Shown here piece after piece: positions 1 to 12,100 of a stretch of DNA of 64,000 bases (positions are counted from its first letter, which is position 1; each line of letters starts with the position of its first letter). Below the pieces are notes generated by a model. That model did not search any database. It was not told the DNA's origin and worked only from the letters and a program-made list of their open reading frames with translations. The translations under genes were made by a program, and so were the position numbers. Source of the stretch: Syngnathus acus (Eukaryota > Chordata > Actinopteri > Syngnathiformes > Syngnathidae); the NCBI RefSeq assembly GCF_901709675.1, contig NC_051097.1, forward strand, positions 4,927,039 through 4,991,038, read 5' to 3'.

Positions 1-3000
1 TCTCTTCAGTGGCTGGTCTTTTTACAGCATTCAAGGCGTCCAAAGCAACTAAAGGATTCCCCATCTTTCCACACTTTGTTTAATGTGAGAGTAACTCTAC
101 TATGCATCATTAATCTTCATACCAAGAACCATTTGAGTTTTTCAAAGTCATGCGAGTATTGACTGCTTGTTCTTTGCTACTGATGATCACTGTAAAACGT
201 CATTCCTGGATGGTTGTGGTCAGGGAGAATTTGAAAATGACTTACTGTGTCTCTGTAAAAACGCCATGAATGTCGTCCATCTACATAGAGACCACGTGTC
301 CGGGTCAAAAGGTCATGAGTGCATTTCTATTCTCCCTTTATATATTTTCTTATAATGACAATCTGGGTCTAAGGACTGCTGGATAGCTGTTATCTGTGTA
401 GGGTCGGTAATTCTCCAAGAAATCTGTCGTCCCCTCTGTCAAGGACATTAGATTTCTTCAGCTGTCTTTGTCTAACAAATAAAGATGATATTGTAAACCT
501 ATTCCTATCTTTCACTAACCACAACCCTCTATTACAGCTATAACTCTAGCACCATTCTGAACCATTAGTAAGCCTAAATTTAGCAATTTCTCTTACCCTG
601 TCCCTGACTGACACCAATCTTCACCACTGAAATTAACCATGGCAAACCCTGACCCTAATAATTTCTCCCCCCTTCTTCTTGATGGTTAGTGAATGTGAGC
701 CAACGTTAAGAGCGTTGAGTGACCGTACATAAATGAGATTAAAGTTGACCCTTTCCCGGATGGCTAAGCTGCTATTGTGAAAAGGTTCTTTGAGTTCAAA
801 ACTTTGTGCTTTGGGTACACCTCACTCTCAATCTGTGTCACTTGTTCTGCTAATCCTTGCGCAATAAACGTACTTTAAAGAAAATACCCTTTGCTACATA
901 AGTGATTTTTATGCCTTGTGTCTGGGTTTTCCCTTCTGGTCTCTGCTCAGCTTACCAAAGAGTTTATCATTTGCATCCATCTCCGTGTATTATCGCTGTC
1001 CTTGTAGTGCTTGTTTTCTTTCCAGAAAGGGAGGCAAGGCCATAACTAACATGCATCTCAACATCTTAAGTGCTCCTTGGCATGGATTCTATACAACTTT
1101 TTTTTTTCCTCCAGGATGTATGTACGAAATAGTGTCACACACTTGAAAAAGTGGCTGTGCAAATGAGCTGATTTTTTTTTATTATTTAAACTACATCACG
1201 TCACCTGTCCTGTTAATAGCTCACTTCATCCCATGTGGATTAATTTCAAAGCGCTTTGATAAAGTCTGGCGAGAGATGTCCTGATAGAAGACGGCACATT
1301 TTTGCGGCGTTGCAAACGGTTGCTTTTTATATTCTGAATGAGTTTGTTGAGGATAGGACATCATTTCCCCACGATCTCATAAACAAGTCCTGTGTTGGCT
1401 TTGTGTATCAGTTCTTTTGATGTCCCACGACAGTGTTGATTCCGTGTGTGCCTCTACAAAACGAGCAGCTGCGATAGGAATCTTTACGGATGCAAGAAAG
1501 GCAACAACAGCACAAGAAGGCACTTGAGGAGAAAGAGAGATCGTGTCTCTGCACGAAATCTTAAGTTTAGCCTGTGTGTGTGTAAAAAAAAAATGTGTGC
1601 GCGTTGAGAACCTTTTACACATACATTTATGTATTCGACTGTAAAGCAGCTAAATCGATAAGTACTTGCAGCCATATATCATGTGTTGAAATCCTGATCA
1701 TGCGCTCTTATTCGATTTTTTTTCCTGCTTAACTTTAGAAATAGCACGCTGCAGTATTTCTGCTATAATTTTTTTTTTAATTGTATCTTAGAAAACAAGT
1801 GTAGGTCCAATCTAAAGTTTAGCAGCAACCTTTGAGAAAAGGCAGAACCCTTCTGGCTCAAGTAAATGCAATCTTGTGACTAATGATGAGATTAGTTTGG
1901 ATGGGTCCATCGTAGCGATTTTATCAAAACTGCACATTTTTAGGTGAATGTTGTTACTTTTCCAATTTAAGGGGTTAGATGCATTGATGGATGGGGTTAG
2001 ATGTCATAAGTGAGGTTAGTACAGTCCTTGCTGGAAATGATATATAAAAGTTGCCAAGAAAATGGTTCTTTGTTTACCATTGTTCTTGCAAAATATCTTT
2101 AAATGAGCAATTTGACGTATGCTGTTACATCAATGACCTCCGTTCAGTGATTAGCTCAGCTCCCCCATTAAACCTCAGGTGGTCCATGTTGCTTGATCTT
2201 TAAGCAATCACACAAGCACCCCCTCGACTCCACTGGGGAATTAAATGCGCTACAGTTGTCATCACGGTGAGCAACACACTGTTCTCTCATCAACAAGGCT
2301 TCACTTGAGGGATTGAGAACTAACTGACCTTTGTGTTTGTTTGTACATGAGTGATCATTTGCATGTACATCGGGGGTTAGTGCACATTCCAATTTCAGAT
2401 GAAACAGCAAGGCAGGTGATTTCTCTTGAGATATTTGCTGCCCAGGCAATCTCTGACGCAACCCCCCCCCCCCCGAGCATCCTTTGAGAATGCCACCCTT
2501 AATTATACATAAGTAACAGAAGGGGATAACATTTGAGTTCTCTCACGCTGCCAGAAAGTGTTTCTTTATGAAGCTCATCCGTGTTGAGGTGTTAACACAT
2601 GAATGAGGCTGGAAAGGAATAAAATGGAGTGATTATAGAATAATATATGGAATTGTTATTGCCATGGAAAGCACACGAGAGTGAAAATACATCTGGACTT
2701 GAGCAAAAATTCGATTAGTAGCTAACTCACTCACTTATCTGGCAATAAAATCTCATTCCATCCCAAAGACAAATTTATGTCATTTCAAACATTCACATTC
2801 AATCCCAGATACTTATTTTTTTCACAAACCAATACTGATTAAAATCTTTGAATGGTTGAGACCAAGTCCAAACCGAGACTGTTAACCCTTGCGCTCTGAC
2901 TAAATCAAGACCTCAAATTTGAAGCTTTTGCGCAATCTCTGTAGCTATCCAAGCAAATATTGAGAAATAAAATAAGTGGCCCACTTTTGCCTTACAGCGC

Positions 3001-3984
3001 CCAAAAAAGCAATCGGAAGCACCATGTAAAGGCTACTGTAGAGCAGATACTCACATTACAGATGAAAAAAAAAAACAGTAGCCGGGCTGCCGCTTTCAGC
3101 AGGAGAGGAAAGCCAGCTCTTTTGGCACAGACTCCCTCGCCAACATTCCCTCAAACCGCACAGACCTCGTCAGGCAGCATGCCAGTGACATAAGCGTGTG
3201 GTAACGTTAAAAAGAAACCTCTGGGATGGCGTTCCTTTTTCCCTTTTGCTTTTCCCGTTTCAATTATTATTGTGGCTCTGCCATGCAAAAACCTCAGTGC
3301 GGTCGGTGTGTTTTTTTTCATGGCACTGTTGACCCCACATAACATTTTCAAGCTGTTAATATGCAAGGCTTTGGTCTTGTTCTGCTCAGCAAAGGGGACC
3401 ACTGACTGAGGGACATTTATCCTCTCAGCAGACCCATCTGTTTTCAACTTTCCGCCATCGCACGCCCACCAACTCATATATGTTAGATTGCGGTCGATGC
3501 TCGCTACCACCCAGTCTTCCCTGATGAGACAGGCTTAGGTAAACTGCATAATTGCCCTCCCTCGTTAGTGCTTAACAGCCTCGCTCTCAGCAGGCTGCCG
3601 ACGTCACTGCCATTAGCCGTGCACCAATGAGACGGTGAGCCTCAATGGTTGAGGGTGGGACTGGGTGACAGGACATTACCTCACACGCCAGGCGCTCACC
3701 AACATTCCGGTAAACCATGGGATGGCGCTTGGAAAGTGATGCTCGTTTCTCTCTCTGTTGCTTGTTCCCTTTCCTTCCACAAATACCTCGCAGCTGCTTA
3801 CGTCTCCTCAGGCTTCAAATTCATAGTATGTATGTTTGCCAAGAATCTGAGGAATAAACCTAAAAACATACCTGTGGCAAATATGTTTTGATGTTATTGC
3901 GTCAATGGGTTCCAACCTCTGCAATGTAAAAAGCACATTGCGGCTAATGTAGCCTACTAAGAGCTAACTTGAATAGCCTTCATC

Positions 3985-4066
3985 TATTCATTACCAACTG
4001 GAGTCTATCACAGATGTGGGTGAACCTGGACTACAACCTGGATTGGTTGCCAGTCAAATTCAAAGT
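3985..4066 (-). repeat. decayed SINE fragment
   Basis: Read on the - strand it resembles the GGCAACCAATCCAGG / GATAGACTCCAG part of the retroposon family seen at 44809-45131. It has no ends and is heavily mutated. Confidence 0.4.
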
Positions 4067-5441
4067 GACAATTTAAACTGCGAGGTAAACCTGCAGTTAC
4101 TGAACATGAATCTCATGCATAACAAACGTGTCACCACCGGTAATTACTCAATACACATTTATTTTTGTCAATTGTCAGAACTCATGCACAAAATTTAAGA
4201 AGGTTTACATTTAGATATATTGCATTACATGAATGACGGGGATTGTGTTCTTTATTTTTGATTATGCCAAAACACTCCACAAGACTCTTGTCTTTGAAAG
4301 ATTTTCTATGTACTAGACAGTTTAGCCGTTTGTCAGACAGGCCGATACATTGTACCTAGCCCATACTTAAGACTAAGTCCATGTTGATTCTACAAGTGAT
4401 TTGTTAAGTCGTTGGCACAAACAGCAAACAGTCTAGCCGTTAATCTATCACAGCAAGTACCCCAATTATTGACTTTCTTAGGAGTGGCATAGAATTATAT
4501 GGAGAGGGCTTGCCAGCATGAAAACAATCACTTTCTCTGGCCTATGTGTTGCATCTTTTCATTGCCAAGTACAGTAAAGATGATCTAAGTGAAGAAATGA
4601 CCTCATGCTTGTGTTTATTGATAGGGTTTATTGAGTTGAACCAACAGTCTGGCTTCATAATAAGAGCGAAAGCCGGGCAGGGTTTGATCATTTTTCTACC
4701 TGGATGTTTGTCATGCTTCAGTTTTGTCCACATTCAGTACATCACTCTATAGGAGTCATTAATATTGCCATGACTTTGACTTTACCAACAGTGTTTCCCT
4801 CTTTAATCATGACTTCTTTCTCTAACATTTCCCCGTGCCCACAAACTTTCAGAGTAATGAGTCCGACAGTTGCCCTCTCACTCTTTTTCTGCTTGACTTC
4901 CTCTCCTTTCCATTGCCCCCTGGCTCCACATTAATGCTGCTGTTAGCTAAAGTAATGTTTAACAAACACGAGCGGGTGTCTACAGATAGGGTCGGTCGCT
5001 CTGTTGCCTGACCAGCCAGCTGGTACAAATTAAGACCGCACGTATTCCCTGTGAGTTTTTGTTCCGAGTGAACACCTAGAATGGCATACATGATTTAATA
5101 TTGGTACTTTTCTTGAATTTGTTACAGGGGCTTATTGAGTTATTTTTTAAGTATTGTGAACTTAGTGTTGTGGTTGTTCCTGCTGTGATGACAGGACCAA
5201 ATGTTTTGGAAGATTTAAGGTTGTTGATCTCAGAACAGTCGCTGGCTTACTCTTTAGAATGTGGCTGGTAGAGGGAAAAACAAGTTCCATGCAGCAATGA
5301 GTCACTACGGTTTGTTTCGAAGACTGGTGACACCATTAAGACAGTCGAAACTGGCTTTGTGTCGGGAGAAGTGAGGCACTCGTAGTAAAATGGGCAATAA
5401 AATGTTTGCTGAGAGTTGGCTGACTGTTTCATTCATTCATT

Positions 5442-5600
5442 CATCATTGCGTTGGTAGTGCGGTGGTTTACATGGCTGACTTGCACACAGCTGGCATAAG
5501 ATTGATTCGCACTCAATGCCCCATTCACCATTGCACCGCGACTGACTGGCGACAAGTCCAGGGTGTAGTCCTACGGCTACACCCGTAAAGAGCTGGAGGT
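5442..5600 (+). repeat. SINE fragment, head and centre
   Basis: GTGCGGTGGTTTACATGGCT begins a head segment, followed by GACTGGCGACAAGTCCAGGG. The second part is shared with the retroposon family at 44809-45131. The tail is missing. Confidence 0.5.
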
Positions 5601-5853
5601 TAGGGTTCAAGACTGGATCCCTTAGCATATGTGTGTCACTTCCTTTCAATAATCTCATAGTAAGGAAATCTCAAGTGCGTTCATCCTATTCCTAATGAAT
5701 AAAGGTTGCGGTTCCAGAATTCTGTCAAATGAAGTCATTTTGGCGTAATACTGTAAAATATTAAGCCACAAGCAAATACTTTAAGTGTGAAAGTCATCAG
5801 TATACAATTAGTCTAAAACTTAGCTTGAGGAAAGCAAGCAAGTGCTCCAATTA

Positions 5854-6264
5854 CCGTATTTTCCGGGCTATAAGGCGCACCTAAAAACCTAACATTTTCT
5901 CAAAAGCCGACAATGCGCCTTATAGTCCGGTGCGCCTTATACATGGACCAAATTCCTAAATTTAAACTGGCCCGAAGCATTGTGTCATGAAATCAATCAT
6001 AAGTGGCCCGCTGAAGACTATGAATCATGAATCAAAAAGACTATGGATCATTATTTTGTGATTATAAAGTAATTTGATGGGTCTGAAGTTGAAATAAAAA
6101 AGATAAAATGGAGAATGATTAATTGGATTAAAATCTGACATGATGCATTAATGGTGCGCCTTTATAATCCGGTACGTCTTCTATAAGGACAAAGTTTTAA
6201 ATTCGGGCCATTCATTGAAGGTGCGCCTTATAGTCCGGTGCGCCTTATAGTCCGGAAAATACGG
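5854..6264. mobile_element. TA-flanked MITE, copy 1 (411 bp)
   Basis: The inverted termini are CCGTATTTTCCGGGCTATAA and CCGGAAAATACGG, flanked by TA at 5852-5853 and 6265-6266. Several internal copies of the GGCGCACC/GGTGCGCC motif occur near both ends. No transposase frame is present. TA duplication points to the Tc1/mariner group, as a non-autonomous element; the exact family was not identified. Confidence 0.85.
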
Positions 6265-8989
6265 TACGTTTTAACAACGCTCACAATTCCCTCGAAGTAT
6301 TCACATTTTTATTCCTGTAACGCTAAAGGCGTTGGTGTCCCATCGCCACTTTTCACAAGCAGTGACGCTCATTGTTTGTCATCGCTACGCACTGCCAGTG
6401 CATACCAGTTTAAATCATCCATATCTGCTGTCTCCTCCCCTTGTCTCTGGGCACTTTGAGACTATAAATATTCTGTGTAGCACATTTTGTCATCTCTTCC
6501 CGCTGTGATATTACGGCTGTTTTAATCAAGCAATCAATTGAAAGGTCTGCTAGCAGGCGGTATTTCTTAATAGCCAGACTGAAGGAGGGCAAATATCTGT
6601 GTTGTCATACTCTTTGCAAAAGGTTTTGTTCCAGTTTTGCCTTGTTACATTAACGTGTGCTGATTTTGGTGTTGTACCACTCGTATGCAAACTACTGTGT
6701 AGTCTTGCCTGCCAATCACTTTTGTGTGAACAGTCGTCTTGGCCTTGAATACCACAGCCTACAAAATATCAGTTACTAATGCCTTTGACAGTTCCGTTGC
6801 CTCGAGGGTGGGCTGACTGGTCAGTATTGATACAGTTTGACTGTGATAGAGCTAAAGGCATCTGGTTTTCATTCAACTCATGTATTTTCCTCCATTTTCT
6901 CATTTTTATTCTATTGAGGGAAAGTCTCATGGTAAAAGACATTGCAAAAGACTACCTGTCTCAAATTTGTCAATAATAGTGACATGACTAAGCAGATGTT
7001 TGTCCGGTCTCGCAGACTTTGGCTTTCGCAGATGGTAAACTGGTAGAAGTAGCCTTGGAATATTAATAATTGTTTCCATGTGGTTTATTACTCAACCTGT
7101 TATAAAGAGGACTTCTATAAATGTTGCGGGGTTCTGTAGCCCTCCCCTCGCGCATTCATCAACAACGTTCATTTTTACTGTCCACCGGGACACATTTTTG
7201 GTCTTAATATAATACCTGATCATGGCTCAACGGAGTCCAAGGAATGTTTCCCTGCAGTGTGTTTGAAGGCTCTTGCTACATCACGACTGTATCAAATTAA
7301 GCTTCTTAGGTTAACGCTAGGCAGGATTGTGGACGCAGGGATTGGTTGCACATTTTGGTTTCTCAAGATTTCTGATCAATCTTGGTACAATAGCTCAGTT
7401 GTTGAAGTATGTTTGTTGTCCGTGATGATCCATTTATAAGTGATTGCAAAATCCACAGTGGTTACTCTTGCGAACATCATTGCAAATTTCATTTTTGTTT
7501 CAATGCATTAAAAATTCAAAGTATTCTTATTGCAACTCTGGCTTTTGATAGCAGGGTTTTTGCTAATAGAAATAGAGTTTGTGAATTTCTGCTGACATGA
7601 CATTCAACTACTGGTTTACTATGGACCGTAACAATGCCCTTGAGTGAGAGATCCATGGGTGTCTGCTTTATCTCAGAAATTATGTGCAATATAGACCGAG
7701 CTTGAAAGTAAACTAACCTGACTGAAATACAGGTATAATATACCTGGAAAAGACAGTAGTGATCTTAAAATGAAACCTTATAGAAAATAATGTATTGAAT
7801 CAAAACCATTGCTTCGTCACAGATGGGAGACAAGTGACCGATTTAGGAGTCTTTGGGATCGGATGATGGAGAGACAAATATATAAACAGATGGTGTCTGT
7901 GGCTTTAAGATCAGATGAAAGGTATTGAGCCATCTTTACAAAAGCACACAGTATTGAAGACTGAAACTAGTTGAGAGGAGGAAGGTGAAACACTACACTG
8001 GAACGGTGTGATTGATGTCACTAGGATGCTTTGTTTTGCAAGTTGACCGCCATTTGAAGTTCCACTGGCGTCAAAGAACAGCATGGGGTTGAACTTCAGG
8101 GGTGCTACCAAGAATTTTTTTTTTTTTTTTGATGGGTGCCCTTCCTTTTACAGCAAGTCGTGCAAACACAGTGTATTGTTACTTTCTCGTCTTATGATTC
8201 CGATGATTGGAAGGTCCTTTACACGTAACCTGCACATTATTCTCAGCAATTAGCAATGACCTGAAAAAAAAAAACATCACAGTGTCATGGGACTCTCTTC
8301 ACAAAATGGCATTTTCATTCTCATAGGAATACTCATTTCTGCTGCATCAGCAGAAAGTATAGAGGCCATGTCAACAGATTCAGGGAACAGATAATATGGG
8401 CAGATAGGTGGATAGGACAGTTTTTCCACGGTGGCAGAATCTTACAGTAGCCCCTGTAGCAAAAAATCTCCGGTTACGGGTGTCCCATTTCACTAGCTCA
8501 GGACAGTGGGCGACACGGGCCGTCCTTGTTTATCTGCCCTCCAGTTGCCTTTGTGTTTGCTAATCCTTTACTTTGCGTCCACTTGTCACCTTTTTCCTCA
8601 TTGTCACTTTTGTTTCTCTTCAATCTATGATGTTTTCTTCCTATGCTACACGATCCTTTGACAGTAAATATTGACACGCAAGACAATATGGACCATTTGA
8701 CTCGTTTTCATGAAAAGCGAGCGTCAGCAAATTTGGAACTGTAACAGCACTCTAGCGCCTTGTAGTGGACAGGTGTAGCATAACATTTTAAAGGCGCAAC
8801 AAACTGGTTTTATGTAAAACAATGTGTTGATTGACTGAAATAGAAACAAAACAAAAGGGCCTGGTCTTTGGGGCCCAATAAAGTTAAGCACAAGGGGCAC
8901 GGGATGGCTAGAACATTCTTTGTCTACTACAACTACTAGTCAAAATAGTAGTAAATGTTTTATGCCCTCTACTTCTTGTCTTTCCTTAG

Positions 8990-9100
8990 ACATGTCAGTC
9001 CAAGGTGTTTGATCTCTCTGATGGGGTTTCTCAATACGCCTGGTTCCCGTGTGACGATGCCCGCAAGTCTCGGTGGGGATACCCAAACTTCTGGCTTAAG
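8990..9100 (+). CDS. pappa: pappa exon, start of the pre-SCR region
   Basis: The exon is 111 nt (37 codons), phase 0 at both ends. It follows TTTCCTTAG and is followed by GTAACA. It encodes a segment with [17 protein letters not shown], a conserved pappalysin stretch just before the AAAVIIHL block. The middle ([16 protein letters not shown]) is less familiar and may be lineage-specific. This is the first pappa exon I recognise in the window. Confidence 0.88.
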
Positions 9101-12100
9101 GTAACACCAGATTCATTTCCGTAATTTAATTGATTTAATGGATCAATTGGCACTGATGCAACATTTGAGTCATTCAGGTTTTAGTGTTATAAACCAACTA
9201 AAAATCCTTAGTGTTTTATATTTGTGTCTCCAACTGGATCTAATGTTGTAGACTTTTATGTTAGCATGCAAGATGGTGCAACAAGTGAATGAATTGTCAG
9301 TTTTGATGAGTGTTATTTGATTGCCACCTTAACATTTTAAACCAGGGCACCATGCGATGCAGCATCGCATCATATCCTAATTACAGTGGCTGCTTTCTTG
9401 AAACATACTGAAAAGATGCTTAAAACCTTAAACATACATCTTGGTTTTATAACACCCTGTGTTCGTGAACCATTAACTTTTAAGATTTTGCTGAAAAGAG
9501 GGAAAAATGCCTAAAAGAATGTAACCACATAATACAGTCACATTTATGGTGCAATATAAGCAACCTGAATATGGCTCAGAAGAAAACCACTTAATAGCGC
9601 AGTTAGTTTCGCTCATTGGAAATCTGGGCTTGTCTTCGTCTCTTATTCAGGCCCACTTTTCTCACCCGATGGTGGCGGCAGCGGTGATCATACACCTGGC
9701 GGCTGACGGGACGGGTTACATCGACCAGACTCAATGTAACATCACCGTTCAGCTGGTGGACACCAAAGAAGGAATCCATAGTCTTGGCAAGAACATTCAC
9801 ATACTATTTCTTCTGCGTGCAGTACGAATATTTGGTCTGTATTTGGTCAACAAAATCCCCAATTCTTCTTGGTCCTTCTTCACAGGTGAATGGCGACTGA
9901 GCTGCCGTACAAACCCGTTGGTGATTCCAGTGAGCCACGACTTATCGGTGGCCTTCTACCACACCAAGGCCATCCTGGTCATGTTCGCCTCCCGCCTGGT
10001 GGCCATCTCCGGTGTGGGTTTGCGCTCTTTCCAGTCCTTTGACCCCATCACCATCAGCAGCTGCCAGAGTAATGAGATCTACAACCCCACTGGTCAAAGG
10101 TGAGTAAGCAAAATGTGCCAACATACCACAGGCCGTACAATTGATTCCATATTGTCAAACTTTGCTGTCATCGTTTATTTCACGATACAATTGTAGTCTG
10201 ACTAAAATTAGTAAATGTAATAATGTGTTTATGCCAAATAATGACGTGCAATACCAGAGGAATCAGACATGCTTCATTTACTCCAAATCAATCTGAGACA
10301 CAATTCCGCGAATGTGCTAAACATTGCCTGTATTCACTGGGAAGTTTATTTATACGTCCCTGACGGACAAATTTCCTCTGACCAGAAATGATTCGTTTAA
10401 CTCCCCAAAGTTTAGCAAAGCAGATGTCTCGATTTCCCCACAAAAACAAACAACTAGAATTGCCATTCAAGAAAATATGAATTGGAAAAATTATACATAT
10501 ATAATGTAGCACCCCAAAACTTGAATATAAACCACACAAAACACGGTTGAGGGTCACATGTCAGAATCTCATCGAATGCTAATCATCATTAAAGCCATCT
10601 TCACATAAAATAAGTGTAATTATTGTCTCCATGATTCTATTCAACTCCAACTGTTTATGAGCTTTGGTAGGTGCTGCTGTTCTTGTTAGCATCAGAGTTA
10701 GCTGTGTGTTTGTGTTTGTGTGTGTGTTCGTGCATGCGTGCGTGTGAGAGGATGTGTGGAAAGCCAACATGTGATGCAGCCAGCCACTTCAAATCAAAGT
10801 CCAACACCACCAACAATTGTTGATGTCATTCCTCTGGGTTGTTCATTGGACCACCAATGCGATTTTGTAGTAAAATTCGTTCTTTTGGAGATTTGGTACC
10901 AATTTGAATTCAAAACCTTTTTGAGTGACGAGTCACTGAACCACAAAAAAAGACAACATCCGACCGCACGTATAAAGGAACTCGCAGTGTTTACCCGATT
11001 GCCACACCGCTGTCACGCATGCAACTGTTCGCACTGATGATGCACACATATAGACACACAAACACTCAAAGCTCTTTATGCTGTTTGTCATGTGTCAAAA
11101 ACTAAATTGATTTAGAACTATATCTGCAATGGATGCCAACACGTGGTGATTTAACTAACCATCATAGTCGAAAATGAATTTGACGCTTCATTTTGACCAA
11201 ATTTCTCATTTTGTTAGCGTAGACGTCAGCTTTCGCAGAGGTCTCCCATTTTTGTGCGCCTCCATCTCCAGTGCTGCCTCGTTCACACACATTTCCTGTA
11301 ACATTCCAAAACACCACATCCCTACCCCTCCACACCACCTCCCCTCATCCGCCCCCACTCGTTAACAACAGTAAAAAGCTATTAAACGTCACTTTGTGCA
11401 CACCGTTCTCCCGTTCCGTTTTTTCGTGCCAGTCCACAGTTAAGTATTGAGTTATACGATGCACAAGGCTGAATATTGACTGGTTAAATCCAAATTTATG
11501 ACAAAAGGATTCCAAGTACCAAAGAATATAAAGTACCTCCGGATTTCCTCCAATTCATTGTCCTCAACTGCTCTACTATTTTTCATCACCTTTATATTTG
11601 AACAGGATATTCTGAGCATAGTTCGGAAATTCCCTTGTTATTTTTTGCAAATACTTTATGTACAGTATTTATTTATTTGTTTTTTTCTTAACCAGGTAAG
11701 GCAATTGAGAGCAGTTACAATGCATACCTCTGGTTCAATGCCTTGCTCAAGGACACTTTGACAGCAGACAATGGGTGTCGGCATTCGAACCAACTGAGCG
11801 ACAGCTGCTTCTGACTGGCTAAATCAGACTTTGATTGCATCATTATAGCGCCACATGTCGCCCTACCTTGCATATTTAAACATTTTATTTGGCCTAATTC
11901 CATTATGAACAATACATTTTTACGCTTGTCAGTTGCGGGATGGAACTATTGGGCATGGATGCATATAAATACGGTAGCCTACATACTACGTAGGCAGTCC
12001 GTGATTCAGTGGAAGGGGAAAAAGCACTTAAATAAGAAAGATTACAGCTAGAAGAGAGGCCGTAAAACAGAAATGGATGAAGAGATAAAACTCGAGATTA

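Larger units (their letters stand above)
1..8989. other. probable pappa intron, no exon recognised
   Basis: No open frame here resembles the pappalysin region that should precede the first recognised exon, and none sits between convincing splice sites. The stretch holds a complete TA-flanked MITE (5854-6264), two decayed SINE fragments (near 3985-4066 and 5442-5600) and a run of 13 C at 2462-2474. A large intron of the same gene is the simplest reading. A very short or diverged exon could have been missed. Confidence 0.55.

Noticed and set aside
9546-10103. A single 185-residue open frame
   Set aside because: It is two pappa exons (9651-9786 and 9886-10099) joined by an in-frame stop-free intron, plus upstream intron sequence. 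The ATG at 9546 is intronic.
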